From the NCBI GenBank assembly GCA_013398055.1, contig VZRS01012496.1:1143621-1207620 (forward strand): a stretch of DNA of 64,000 nt. Reading direction: 5' to 3'. Below, one piece after another: positions 38,641-52,600 of the stretch. Origin of the DNA: Ifrita kowaldi. Lineage: Eukaryota; Chordata; Aves; Passeriformes; Cinclosomatidae. Numbering within the stretch: the stretch's first letter is position 1; every line of letters begins with the position of its first letter. The notes beneath the pieces were generated by a model. The model did not search any database, was not told the origin of the DNA, and worked only from the letters and a program-made list of their open reading frames with translations. A program made the translations under genes and the position numbers.

Positions 38641-40593
38641 ACTTATACAAAAGGAAATGGGTTCATTGAATCTGACACACACATTTACTTGTGTTGGGAG
38701 GGGGTGATACAGGCTCTTGATATAGAGAAAAAAAATTGATATGGCACTGGAGAGAAGAAATGAAAAAGTAAAAAGTAAAGCAGTTAACTGGGCTGCAGGA
38801 TGCAATATTGCTTAGCAAGCTTGGAAAACAGAGAAAAGAAAAAGTTTAAATGACTCATTAGCTAATTCAGTGCCATTCTGCACCATTTCCTCCAGAAGAA
38901 TCTGAAGTTGACCCTGGCATTGTACAAAAGTCACCAACTTTGGGACTGAGGTGATACAGAAATTAGTATTGGAAGGTTTTGAAGATCTTCCCCATGTAGA
39001 CTTGTGCTGCAAGTCTAAGAGGATTTAGAGATGGAGGGAGGAAGATCCACTACATTTGTGTCCCCAGTGGCTCTTTCCTCAAGCCAAACAAGCCATAGGA
39101 CACCAGTGAGCACACGTGGTGCCACAACATGTGTCAGCCCCACTGAACAGCCACAGCTGCTTCTGGGCCACTGCGCCCTATCACACACACACAGGTGAGC
39201 TGGTCCCCAGCTCCAGCAGTGCTCTGACAGGGCACACTACCCCAAGGGACTGTCCCCTTACACACCCAGAGCCAGGAGAGGCTCCATGGAGATGAATAAA
39301 GTTACACCACAAACCTCTCGAGGACAGCAGAACTTTGTTGTGAAACCATCTCACAACAAGGAGAAAAAAAATCAGGGTTTGACACAGATTGTGTCTGCAA
39401 ACTATGAGAGAGACTTTCAAACAGCAAAGACATTGCCAGCAAAAATCTGGCAGCAGGAGCTGAAAAGCAAATAGCTGATATAAAATGCTGTTAATTTTAC
39501 ATACACTATCATCAAAAACAGGACAAAACTCACAAGGAACTTCCTTCCCCTTCACCCCTACAGAGGATTTCATTTGTCTGCATTAGGTGTGCTGGAGAGG
39601 AAAGGAAATCAGTAAGAAAGCAGATGCTGTGACCGATCCATTTGTCAAAGTCAAACCACACAGATCTTTCAAAACCATAAAAGGATTAGTCATGTCATGA
39701 TCTAATGACTTTTAAAGAGATGGAGAGCTCCTCATACAGCATGCTGAAATTAAATGCTTTTAATGTTTGTTTTCTAATGGAAAACTAGTATTCTGTTCTT
39801 TCTGTTGTTTTCTGGTTCAGGTAATAAATCCATCCTCCAAACTGAGTTTAAAAAGAAGATGGTTCATTATTTCTCTGATTTTCTTCTGTGCAATTTTAAG
39901 TTTTACAATAGGGAGGAGAAAAATACCTGCTTTGGAGGTGTAACTTGCACCCTGAGAAGTAAAGCTGTATGTTTAGAAGTCCAGCTAAAGTCAGAGTTTG
40001 ATTCAGCCCTTGCTTGGTTTCCATTTCACACCAAGGTGACTCTGTTGAAATTCGCTCATATCAAACTGTGACGTTTCTTTACATACTCTGTGCTGTCAGA
40101 GCTACACAAAAGGACTGGAAAATTGGTCAGAGTACAACCCCCTGACTCTAGGATCAATCTGGAGAGATTCCCTGAGGAAACTCCAAAGAGGTTTAAGGCA
40201 CAATTTCTGAACAGCAATTTTAACTGTGCAAGAGACTAAAGTGTGCTTGGACCATGATGAATGTTCTGCTGAAAATTGGTTTGGTGGAACAGAAGTGGAA
40301 ATGGCTGGGAAGAAGGTTCAGTACCTTTGATCCACCTTAATCAGCTCTGAGACAAAATACGCCCTCCCGTGTACTTCAGCTGGAAACAGGCTGTCTGGAG
40401 CAGGAACTGCCATCCTGTTTGTACAGCACCTGGCAATTTTTCATATAAGTAATAAATAAAACTAAGTGAGCAGAGGCACCAAGCAGTATCAATTTTCTCT
40501 CCTATAACCTGCTTGCAGAGCAGGCAGTTCACATCAGTAAGTAAATGGCAATAAGGCAAAAACCAAGACAGCTTAATTCTTATTTTAGTAAGC

Positions 40594-40635
40594 AAACACT
40601 GACTAATCCCACTGAAACACTAACTAATCCCACTG
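40594..40635. repeat. 21-bp tandem duplication
   Basis: Two adjacent 21-bp units (AAACACTGACTAATCCCACTG type) differing at one base. Confidence 0.9.
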
Positions 40636-42067
40636 TGTATTTTCCACATAACAGTTCACACAAATTGATTAATATGTATTTTGGCACCTCTATTGTATAT
40701 TGTAAAGGTAAATTCTTCTGAAGAGGACTGTCCAGAAGGATAGTAACAATTCTTTAAAAAAACAAAAGTAACATTTAACACAACGCTTTTCCTGTAGGAA
40801 GTACAAAATTCTAGATTCTTACAGATGGTGTGAGTGTTAAGTTGGAAGTACATATTGCACCTGCAGAGAAAGATCATCCTTTCTGAGCAGTTTAAAATGC
40901 AGAGGCCTTCCCTGCCCTCAAACTTTGGCAAGGAAAATAATTATCCAAGGCAATGCCTTGAAGTTAAGCCTCAGGGACTCACGCATACAAAAGCTGCTCA
41001 CTCATCCTGCTCGGTTCCCTGGCATTTTACAGCCATATCCATTCAAGCATTCATTTCCATGTACTGTCAGTTTTCTTGTAGGTACTGACACGATCAGCAA
41101 ACAGGAGAGCCCGAGGCAGATTTCCCAGGCAGGGGTCACAGATTACAGTAGGAATGTGGTGTGCTGTCTTTCCATGTTACACTGAAGTACAGTTTCCAGT
41201 ATTTAATATCAACAGGCAGTAACTGGCCTCACAAGGTGTAATTCTTAATGAAACTTCTGATATCAGACAAGAATTGCCAGGCACTAACACAATCACAGCA
41301 CTTGTATCTAGGCCTTCTGTATTACCTCCATCAACACACTGGGGATGGTGGTGTCTGTACAGCTGTTATACTCAAGAAACAGAACAAAATAGGTTGAAAG
41401 CCTCTCACTTCATCCAGCGAACTGGACCAGAGATATCCTGCATAAATGATAGAAAGCCAGAGGGAAGAGCAGAAAGCCATTTTACCCTAAAAGAATAGAG
41501 GAAAGTAAGGAAGAGCCGAGTGCTCCCTGATGTAGCAGTTTCCTAAAGGTTGTGTAATACTTTGGCACCTGTAGCACAAAACTCCAGACAGTATTTATCA
41601 CTATTTACAGTTTACTATTTATCATACATCACTGTGCAGCTCTTTATCCTTTCCAACAGAAATCCATAAAAACATTTGTCTTATTGGCATTAAGCTGAAC
41701 TAGAGAAGGACAACCTCCATCTCTGCAATGGGCTGAAGCACCACTCAGAAAACCACCTTATTTCAAAGAGCAGCAGCTGCATCTTGTGGAAATATTTAGT
41801 ATTGCAGGCTTATTTATCCCTGATAAACATACCTTCATCCCTGAAAGGCTCTGCCCTTTGCTACCCCTCTTTTTATGCACAACACAATGATGCATTATAA
41901 AACAGCAGCTTCAACCAGTCACTGCCCTTTCCCCCAGACCAGTCTGGCTCATCACACCACAGAGATGATCCAACACCAGGGAGCAAAGCACAGGTATGGC
42001 CTCTGGGGCTGAATTCTGAACCTTTCCTAATTGTAGCCTAATAGTAGCAGCAACTTCGGTGCCAGCC

Positions 42068-42228
42068 TCTTGTGCTGCCCAGAGAATTTGTGGATGCCCC
42101 ACCCCTGGAAATGTCCAAGGCCAGGTTGGATGGGGCTCTGAGCAACCTGCTCTCATGGAAGGTGTCCCTACCCATGACCAGGGGTTGGAATGAGAATCTT
42201 TGAGGCCCTTTCCAAAACATTCTATTAC
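42068..42228 (+). mobile_element. CR1 LINE 3' fragment
   Basis: Contains the CR1 3' blocks TGGATGCCCCACCCCTGGAA, AAGGCCAGGTTGGATGGGGC and GAGCAACCTG, then a tail near ACATTCTATTA. About 160 bp, in the intergenic region 3' of TACC3. Confidence 0.9.
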
Positions 42229-43524
42229 AAATTTAGTAAAAATCAGTTTCCATAATTACAACATCTCACAAATTAGACCAAATACAAGATTTCTCGGCAG
42301 CATGGTTGTCTCTTCACAAAGAAATATCCCAAGGCAGGCTGGAGCAATTCCTACAATCTGAAGTTGAGGCAGGGGGTGGTAAACTTTGGTTTTGTACACT
42401 CTGTTCTATGGCTACTTTTTCTCCTCTTCCATTTGCCGCTTTCCTAAGATACAAGCTGAAAAATACAGCACAACTTCTACAAGAGCCAGGCATTTAATAT
42501 CACTGCCACTGCTGTCACCCTCCCATGTTTGTGATTTCTGCTCTAAGAAAACCCCACAAATCATGAACCTGAAGCATGCTAATTAACTAGCTTTGATCTA
42601 TAGGGTGTTCCTGATACCTGCACTGAGCAGCAGCTGCCTCATGGAGGAGTTGACTGAACTCTGAGGCACTGCTACTCATTTTTCCACCTGCCCTGGCAGC
42701 CTACCCTAATTTAAGGGAAGGGCTCCCAGTGCAGCTCAGCACACTCAGCAGCACCAGCCCTTTGGAAGAAGATGCATCTGAGCCAGGGAAGTGAGGGAAT
42801 AACCTCCCAAGTAATTTTAGAAATCAAAAGTTGTACCTTGCACTGAGATAGTCCTGCTGATGGCTGTTGGGTAATAACAGTTTATCCAAGATGTCTGCTG
42901 TTGGCTAGGGCTGACTTCATCATAACCTGTGACCTGTAGCCCACAGCTCTCAAGGCTTTCCATTACAGGCAGGGCCAGGGAGATTGACTGGAGATTTTAA
43001 AGTCAGTAGTGTCAGACAGACCAATGACATGGAAAAACCCCAGAGAGAGAGAGCAGCAATCAGTCCTGCCATTAAACCCTCTGCTTAGCTTATCTGCAAA
43101 AACAAAGTCACTCCAGCTCCCCTTAATAATTAAAAAAAACAAAAAAACAAATCCACAAACCAAACCAAAGTGAAGTTCCAAATCATTTTACATTACTAAA
43201 TAATTTATACCATTTGTGCAGGTTCAGTTTTATTTCAGTCTTGTAACTCTGGAATGCCTCAATTTAAGTGAGAGAGCAAGAAGTACAAAATAGAGACATG
43301 GCCCATGGCAATCCTCCCCAGCACAGCCAGGTCACGAGTATAGAACTCTGAAGTTCTTACACAGGGAGCAGACTGAAGGTACACTGATTAAAAGTTTTTC
43401 CTTTGAGCAACATGTGAAAATGTTATGAAAGACATTGTTACTTACTGCAAGCAGCAATTGAACTAAATACGTTTCCTACAAAAGATACAGCCAATCATAT
43501 GAAAGACAAGTGTGAATCAAGAAT

Positions 43525-43530
43525 TTTATT
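43525..43530 (-). terminator. TACC3 polyadenylation signal AATAAA
   Basis: TTTATT on the plus strand reads AATAAA on the gene strand, 88 bp past the stop codon. It predicts a very short 3' UTR of roughly 100-115 nt. A second TTTATT further left, near 43231, could give a longer form. Inferred from position only. Confidence 0.6.
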
Positions 43531-43617
43531 TTTTCCCAACATACATTAAAAAAAGTGAGTGAACACACAAGACAGCAAGTCAGAGAAACTAAACATATTT
43601 ACAAGACAGTTAAGGTA

Positions 43618-43683
43618 TCAATTTTTTTCCATCTTCAAGATCAAGTCATCACAGATTTTTGTTAATTCATCATTTTCTTTAGT
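43618..43683 (-). CDS. TACC3: TACC3 coding exon 15 (residues 884-904) and stop
   Basis: Encodes TKENDELTKICDDLILKMEK, one further Asn, then TGA at 43620-43618. This is the characteristic C-terminus of TACC proteins. The acceptor is CTTCCACAG. The exon continues into a short 3' UTR towards the polyadenylation signal about 90 bp downstream. Confidence 0.96.
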   Translation of the reverse strand, partial: TKENDELTKICDDLILKMEKN

Positions 43684-46600
43684 CTGTGGAAGAAAGAAAA
43701 AAGTGAGTTTCAGGTACGTCCAAACTATGTTACAGCCTTGTGAGCGAGTTGCAAGTCCTGTTCGCCAACACACAGAATAGAAAGTCCATTTACATGGTAG
43801 TGGCTAATGCAAATGTAATGTAAAGGACAGTCTACTACGCCAAAAGCCACATGGCATCCTTAGGAGCCTCAGGAAATGAGCCAGAATCCACTATATTTTT
43901 TCTACTTCTTCCCCAGACATTTCCATAATACTTGAGAGACCAACTGATCCACGGAAAGAAGACTTTTGGGATTCAAAGCCTTTGTTAGGTACACCAAAAT
44001 TCAAGACAGGGACAGTTTTGATTGTAATCTTCAAAAGACAGACTCTGTAAAATGATGCCTAGACACTTTTACTGACATGTGACAATTTCCAGTTTGTAGA
44101 ATTCCTTATAGAATGGTTAAACCATTTTAATAAGATTTCTTAAAGTGTTACTGTATTTATGACAAGACCAAGCCTAGTTCTGTGTTAAATGGCTTCTCTC
44201 ATGTCTCCAGTTACAGGCCTACTGTTTCCTCAGCTATGCAGACTTTAGCCTTAAGACTGAAGACTCACAAATATGGGGTTTTTTCCATAATAGGAATCTG
44301 TCAGCATTATCCATTTTTGAGTCTTCAGTGCTGGCAGAGACAACAATGACGCAGTAAAACTAACAGCATGCATCTCCAGCAGACTTTTAGTCTTCAAAAG
44401 GCTTATTCCTTTGAAGGCTTCCAACAAAGGAAACTGATGTGCCTTTACAAAGCATTCTAAGACTTTACCTATCCAATATGAAACAATATCAAGTACAAAG
44501 ATTAATGGCCTGAACAATATTGAAAACTTGAGTCACATACAGTTAAATATATATTAGTGCTAACAGCTTACAAGTCATGTTCATGAACAAGCTGAGCCAG
44601 ACAGTTATTCAAAATTTATTCCCAGATTCTCCTCTGCATCACATGTATCTGTTAATCACCACCTCCTTCAGTAGTTCATCCTGACAGTAGCCCAGACTGG
44701 TTTGGGAACAAACCTCATGCTCCAAAAAAATCTAAACATACAGACAAGTCCTGACATGACACACTTGTGTCTTAGGTCTCAATGCCTAATTCCCAAAGCC
44801 TGCCAGGACAGCAGCCATCAAAACCAGCACAGTTAGCAAGGCTCCTTCTAGCCCCGGCACAAGGGAATTGCTGACCTAGTCTAAAGCAATAGCTTGAAGA
44901 GACTCACCCACAGCACTGTGACTGACCTTTTGTTCAAGGCTCCTCTCCAAGGACTGGATCCTCATCTGTTCTTTGCGCAGAGTGGCCTGAAGTGCTGCAG
45001 TCTCTGATTTTGCTTTGCTGCGAACCTGGGCGATTTCCTCATTGGCTCTGAAACAGGTGCAAGATGGTGTTCACATCCCTTCAGACAGCACAACACAACT
45101 CTTCACAGAATCACACTAGATGCTTGTACTTTGGATTAATCACCAAATGAAACGTGTCTAAGCCAAGTTTTGGCACTGTTGAACCACATTCTGGAGCAAC
45201 CCACTACAGCTATATATTTCACTCCTGGTACTTGGCTTCTTGACATGGTACTTACTGCTGCAGCTTTTCTTCAGCGTGTGCTTTGAGTGCCTGATATCTC
45301 TGCTCCTCTTTTTTAATTCTAGCCAAGTAATCTTCTGCACATTTCTTCAGAACTTCTTCATTCTGTCCCAAAACCAAAGAAGTTTAGTTAGCCTTTTATG
45401 CTAGTAGTTGCAAGAGTCTCTCCACCTGACAAATGGGCTATTTGACTACACTTTATTGGCAATATTTGGTCACTGGAGCAAGAGGAACAACTATCAAGTC
45501 CCACAGGCCTACGTGGACTAAACCGCCTCCTTTCAACTATCTTAACTTCACAAACATTTATTCATCATATTTCCCCCAATACACTACTTAGTAGCAAACT
45601 CTAGTAAAGAAGGTCACTAAAACTACAGTCAGTAATTGGTTTTGTTTGTTTTCCTTTGATTTCCTTTTTTTTAATCAGCTTTGTATTAAGTTGCAATTGT
45701 CCCAAGAATAGCTAGATACCCAACTTCTTCCAAGAACCCATGGAAAGATTCAGCCTTTGGGCCCTGATATAAATGAATCCAACACTAACAGCAAGAAAAT
45801 TACCTTGGTAGTCACACTATGAACATATTTTATAAGCTATTGTAGGAAGTTCAAAACAGGTGCTAGGACTTTACTAATTGCAGGTCTTGAATTTAGGAAC
45901 TGTGTTTCCAAGTTGTGGGAAATGAAGTTGCAGAGACCTTGCAGGTGCAGACAGAGTACATAAACACCATTGTGCTGGACCAGATAGAAATGGATACATG
46001 TTTCAATCTGAGACCTTGGCAAAGACTGCCTGAGTCAGAATAATGAGCTGTTGCAGTTTAAAGCAAGACTGTAGTTTTGTAATTTTGAAATAAGTATGCT
46101 TTATAAAAGTAAAAATGTATTTCTAGCAAGTAAAAACATATTTTATGCAAGAAGTAGTAGTGATAAGTAAAAAAGTAAAGAATTTTGAGTTTAGCAATAA
46201 ACCTTATAGTAGAGTTTTTAGAGAGTTAAGATGTATCAATATAAGCATGTACAACAGGCCCTTATGACAATGTAGTGATTGGTTAAGAAAATACGCATTG
46301 CAGTAAAATCATACAGCGATGATTGGTACAAATGTATTAGCACACTTTGTGGCATTTGCTTATTGGCTTCAAAGAGTATTTAAGGCCTTGTAGCAAAAAG
46401 TTAAGCTAGCTGCTACTTCTAGCTGGCTGCTGCACCTTTACAGCTGCCCACCACTACTGCTGCTATTGCTATTATTACTGTAATTAGAGGTGTTGTTTGC
46501 AGCATCTCTCCTGTCTCATCCTTCAGTAAACATGAGACTGATTTAGTCATAAATCATCTGTGTTCCTGAAATCCCTCCAATCCTGACACCAAGTTATGCT

Positions 46601-49600
46601 TATCTCTGTGCTAAGGAAAAGCCTTCTGAATTTAGAGTGGAAATGGAGGGGACACAAGATGAAGGAAGCCTGACACCTCAGTAAAGAGGAAATTAAAGTT
46701 GTAACAGACACCATGCCTGTTTCTCAAACCTAGACTACCATGAAACTTCTAACAGGTTAGTTTATAAGTTTTAGTAAACAGGGACATTAAAGGATAACTG
46801 ACTGAAAAAAATCTGAAGGCACTTTCTAAAGCACCAACAGAATCAATTTTTATGCATTTCATGCAGTAAGAAACAATAGCTTATACTCATTAGCTTCTTT
46901 CCGCAAGCCTCTGAAGAAGCTGCAGAATGAAGGCTTGACTTCAGCTTTAGAAAAACCCCACAAACATCTTCATAAAGAGCTCTCAAACTATTATTCTGAT
47001 TCGTAATTGCAAATCCTCTTCAACATCCATTCAATATGATGTAGGGGAAACAAGCTGCTCTTACACAGTAGTTGCTACATGAGAGTATCTCTCTGATTAA
47101 AAAAAATGATGTGTTACAGCAAAAAACAGCTCACTTCTAAAGAAACTTTGCCTCCTAACAGATATCATTATCTTACTTCAAGTCAGTCACTAAATACAAC
47201 AAGTTTGTAGTTTTTTTATAATCTTTAAAGAAAGAACTTAGCACCTGGTTTTACAGGTAGTCCCTATACTACCTAATTAATGGCTGCTCTAGAAATTTCA
47301 CCATTTCCTCTCCACTAAATCTCATTTATCTTCCATTTACCTTGGAAGGGTATTATTTATATTAAATCATCTTACTCTGTGGTAACCCTTGAATGCATCT
47401 TTCTGTTTTTCAAGTCGTTTGAGGAGTTCAGAGAAAGACTTCTCCATAGAGTCCAGATCTGAAAGAGCTTGCTGCTTCTCTTCCATCAGCCTCTGTATTT
47501 CTTTCCTTGAGGCTTCCTCCTGCTTCTGAGCATCCTCTAGAGAAAGTGGAGTTAACCCATGACAGTTATTACTTTAGAATAAAACTAGTTCCATAGTACA
47601 GAGAGACAACCCCCAGACCTTCAATTCTTCCTCCTACAAAGGGTTTATAACATAGCCTCTCACTGCAAAAACACCATTTCTGTCTTGCTTTCAAGAAGTC
47701 TGTCTTCTTCTCTATTTATTACATATTATCTCGCACCAAACTTAAGGCCATTAAACACCATGACAATTGCTGCCAAAAGCATTTTTTCACCTGCACTGTA
47801 GTCAAAATATTCCACCCGAGTTTACTGTAGCAGGAGCCTCAAATGTTGTGATAGAAGCAAGGAATCCAAAAATATTTTTCATTAAATATACACAACAGCT
47901 GGAAGATCTGGAGGAGACTGGGATAACAAGTCAGACTAGCATAGCAGACTTTCAGGACAGGTTTGTGTTAGCACACACAAGCTGTGTTTCCCATAGTCTT
48001 AGAGAAGCACAAAAGAGCTGGCACAGATGTGCCTATTCAGCTTTGAGCTAAGAAAGTATACCTATACAACAAGAGTTACACGGGAAGTCTTTCCTTGTTT
48101 TGAAGTCACAAACTTGACTAAAGCAAAAGGCCAGATCAGTCCAGCAAGAACTTCTAGTGATATCTCACCACTTAAATTATGTCAGATAATAAACAATTAA
48201 ACACGAAGTGCTGACAACTGGATCTGCCAGTTTTAATAAACCAACAGCTCACACTCAGTGGAGAATCAGAAAAAGTTGCATTCGTGCCTGATTCAAAATG
48301 TCATCCTTACCTACCAAGTGACATCATGCCTATAAATAAGCATAAAATTGTTAAGCCTACTTTGTCTTAAAACTTACACTAATCCTGGAAGCACTTGAAA
48401 TAATAATGTCAGAGATGAAAGAGTACTACCCTCATTTAGTAACTCCAGGCTAAGCATGCCCCAGCTCCCCAAGGCACTCAAAGTGTAAATATGGAACTCA
48501 CCCATAACTTGTGTTATTGTCTGCTCATATTCAGCAACTATTTTTCTAAAAACCATGAAAAAGAAAAGTTGAAAGTAAGTTAGAAAAAGTATCTGGAGTA
48601 AATAAGTAGATATAAAAGTCAGGACAGATTCATACCCCATTTCCTGGTATTCCATATGAAGCTTATTATACTTCTTATTCCATTCCTGAATCTCCAGCTC
48701 TTTCTCTTGAACCTTTGAGGGTAAAAAGGTAAGTTTTTACTTTTGCATAAAAAGAGATAAAAGATTTGATACTAAAAACAGTCTGAAGGGCAACTTTGAT
48801 GTACTTTTAATACAAAGAGAGAAATAAGTTCTCATTGCTTAACAGAATCAAAATGGTTTCATTACAAACTTAAGTAAGAATTAGATTAATATACAGATCT
48901 TGCATATATAACTCCCAGCACATTACCAGTATCTCTTCAAGTGACAAGATCAGAGCCAACTCAGGCAACCAACCTCTTGGCTTCTCTTACTCAGTGTCTG
49001 TGTAGATCACTATAACTTCTGGGAGAACACAATGGGCCAAGTAACATTCTCTCAAAGGACACATATCCCCCTCTTATTTACAAGGCAGACAAAAAAAAAG
49101 CACTTCACAAACCTGCTAATCTTAACACCTGAGAGAACAAATACCAGAAGCCTATTCCAGATCAAATTGCTGTTTGAAGTAATTTATATCCAACACTAAC
49201 TTAGGGAACATGGAAGAGTGAGGATAAAAAGATGCCTCAATTCATTTGAGAATAATCATACCTATTTCACATCAGCTGAACTAAAGCAGAACTCACAGTA
49301 ACAGAATTAAACAGCACAAATACTTTTTGCTAAACACTTTGTGCAAACTTCATCACAGAGACCTCAGGACAAAGTTACATGTAAGAACTGTAACAGAGCT
49401 GACTGCAATGTAGGAGGCCTTCAAAGACAAGAGGCCCAAAATACATAAAATAACCTGGAATTTTAAAAATTACTGCTAATTTTGTCCCAAAACTGCACAG
49501 TAAACTGTAGCACACTGATTTTTCAGTATTTATTTTAGAGCAAACTCATTTTAAATATATTGCAATATTTCAGATGAGAGGAAGCAGGACACTAGTGAAA

Positions 49601-52600
49601 AAAGAATACACAAATTATAAAGAGAAGTAGTGATAGCTAAGCTAGAAAAAAACATTACAAAAGCAAAAGTATGTGAAGATGGAAACAAGTTAGAAACTTG
49701 CACTTGCAAACTCAGAAAGGGTTCAGTGGACCCCAAAAAGGCAAGCTTTCGTAAGTGCTGTATTTGCTCACAGGGAAAACAGGTCTTCCCTTTCCTCCTA
49801 CTCTTAGAGTTGTTTCAGAGAGAGAAAAAAAAAATGAAGTTAGGTTGTCTTCCTTTCAGGTTAATATTGTAATTCCATGTCTTTTTATTTAAGCGACACA
49901 GCTGGAGTCATCCAGTCACAGCTATAATGGTGTTTGCAGGTTTAAATAGTTCTTTCAAACATGAAAGTAGAGCAGCACTTTTAAGATATTACAAGCTTTA
50001 CCCCTGCTATTATATAGATTCTTAGTTTTAGACCAACGCAGCAAGAGCTGTCCCCCATCAGAGCCACATCTGTTTTCCTGTACTAGACAACGTGCTGGGT
50101 GAAAGTCACCTCCTAAATGACAGAAAGGAAAAGGTACTCCTAGAAAAGCCCCTGTCTCTGTACTCTAAAACAAAAGAGTAACTTAAGCAGCAAATAATCA
50201 TAGGTCATCTTTGTTTGGTGTCCCTAGCGTCACTGCCTGCAGTACAGCAGTCAGGAATTTTGAAAGCTACGTTTTTTACTGAAGTGATACAATTAGCTTT
50301 AAGGACATTTATGCTTCCATACTCCTCTTACATTATTTAGTGTTTGTGAGGTTGCATACCTCAGAAGCCATAATGAATCAAGTACTTCAATTTTTGAAAT
50401 GAGTGGATATGTAAATCTTCTTGCATCAGTCAGAAGATGGGCTTTTAAAGGCAATTTCTGTAATTACAGAACAGGCTTAAAATCTTACCAGCTACTTCTT
50501 CCCTCCTTCACTAATGTCCTTCTCCTCTGGAGTGAGCTCCAGATCTCACCTTCACTTTATTAGCTGGACATACTGTTGTGCATTCACATCCCACAAGAAA
50601 AGAACTGATCATAACACCGAGTTGGCACTACAGTTTTATCTTGTTTCAGGGAAATTACATAAGAAGTCACTCTCTTCTATTGGTATGAAAATGTATTTCC
50701 TGCCTGTTGAATTAAAAGTATCCAGATCACTGATATTAAGTCTAACTATCCCATCTGATAACATGTGCCTTTTAATAGATCTAAGATCTAGGGCATAAGC
50801 TGACTAATAATGAAGTTTATCCTATTCCCTGAAGTGTTAGCTCTAAAGAGTTCTATACCTACAGCATCCACCAGGTCCACAGCAAGCTTTTCAGAATGAG
50901 ATACTTATGTGAAGTATGATGAAAAAAACTGCGAAGTAGAGATTTATCCCACATAATCTAAACCAAAGGACCTTCCAAGGCTATGCCAAGTTCTGCTTTG
51001 GAAGGGCCACCATACCTCTCTCTTAACCAGCTCAACAGCTGCATCCATGTCTTTTTGGCTGTATTTTAGCACATCTATAATAGCATCCACTGCAGCGTTT
51101 GTAGAAGCAGCAAAAGGGACTGGAGGAACATCAGTACTCAGGGAGTCTGGAATTAGGGGACCAGTGGCCTGTAAAGAAAAGAAAAATGCAAAGTTTCAAC
51201 AGACTCCTATTGTCATGCCATTGAGTAGCTGTATGCACATTATTCAATACCAAGTCAACACATCTCACTTAAGCATACAAGATACCTCCAGAAGTTTGTT
51301 ACCATCAAACTTTCTTACTTTGAAGTTGACCACATAGCTCTAAGAAATATCTACAAGGTAGAACCAGAACTGCTATCCACCAATTACAGCCATCAGAAAC
51401 AAAGCAGGTGACACCATGCTGTTTCCCCACAAGTAAAAAAGACCATATCAGGATAAGCTGCTGTGTACAGATCTATTCAAACTATAAACCATAGCTGTAA
51501 GACCATCCAGCTTAACCAAAGTGCTTTTCATCCCACTAATACAATTACAATACAAAGCTTGTCTTTTGTGGCTTGACTTGCATAAAAAAAAATATTCTTA
51601 AGCACAGCTCAAATTCTCTTAGACTATGTGCAACAGCATCAGTTTCCACAAAAAACACTTTTAATCCTGATGAACATTTTCTTAAGTAAGTTCAACTTTG
51701 ATATAAATGAGTATCCAACCTGGTTTAAAACAACAGTTTAAATAGACATTTATCACATTCTGCAATCCCTAAATTATCACCATAAGTTTTAAGTCCAGAA
51801 CCTAGGCTATCGCCTTCCCAAACTACCAACATGAAACCTGATAGCATTCCAGACACCCTTACAGAAGTTGTAAATGTCCCCAGAAGATCTAGTCCTTTTG
51901 GTTTTTCTTCACTTTGAAGGCTCACTAGAGGCTTTCCAGCTTCCTCGAGCAATTTACTTAAATCAGCAACAGGACTAAAAATGAACAAACATACACCATT
52001 AAATTCAAGTGCTGCCTTTCTTTGCAAAGCTCCTGTACCAGCAATAGTGTGTCCAGCAGGGCCAGGGCAGTGACTTGTCTCCCTGTACTCAGCACTGGTG
52101 AGGCCACACCTCAAATCCTGTGTTCAGTTTTGGGCCTCTCACTGTCACTTTGGACATTGAGGTGCTGGAGCATGTCCAGAGAAGGGCACAGAGCTGGGGA
52201 AGAGTCTGGAGCACAAGTCTGAAGAGGGGCAACTGAGGGGGCTCAGCCTGGAGAAAAGGAGGCTTGGGGGGACCTTCTCACTCTCTAAAGCTGACAGGAG
52301 GTTGTAGTGAGGCAGAGGTTGGCCTCTTTTCCCAAGGAAGAGGACTGGATGAAACAGCCTCAAATTGCACCAGGGGAAGTTTAGATTGGATATTATGGGA
52401 AATTTCCTCACTGAAAGAGTGGTCAAGCACTGGAACATGCTGCCCAGGGAAGTGGTGGAGTCACCAAACCTGAAGGTATTTAAAAGATGTGTAGATGTGG
52501 CACCTGGGGACATGGTTTAGAGATGGACTCCCCAGTGCTGGGTTAACTGTTGGACGTGACAAACTGAAAGGTCTTTTCCAAGCTAAACAACTCTGATTTT

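Larger units (their letters stand above)
35373..43524. other. Intergenic sequence 3' of TACC3
   Basis: No gene recognised. It contains a GT repeat, two inverted repeats near 36.6 and 36.8 kb, the probable LTR fragment at 38.3-38.6 kb, a 21-bp tandem duplication at 40594-40635 and a CR1 fragment at 42.1 kb. Confidence 0.65.

Noticed and set aside
49630..49872. Lysine-rich 80-codon frame in a TACC3 intron
   Set aside because: No homologue recognised and no sign of a processed pseudogene (no poly(A) or parent gene evident).
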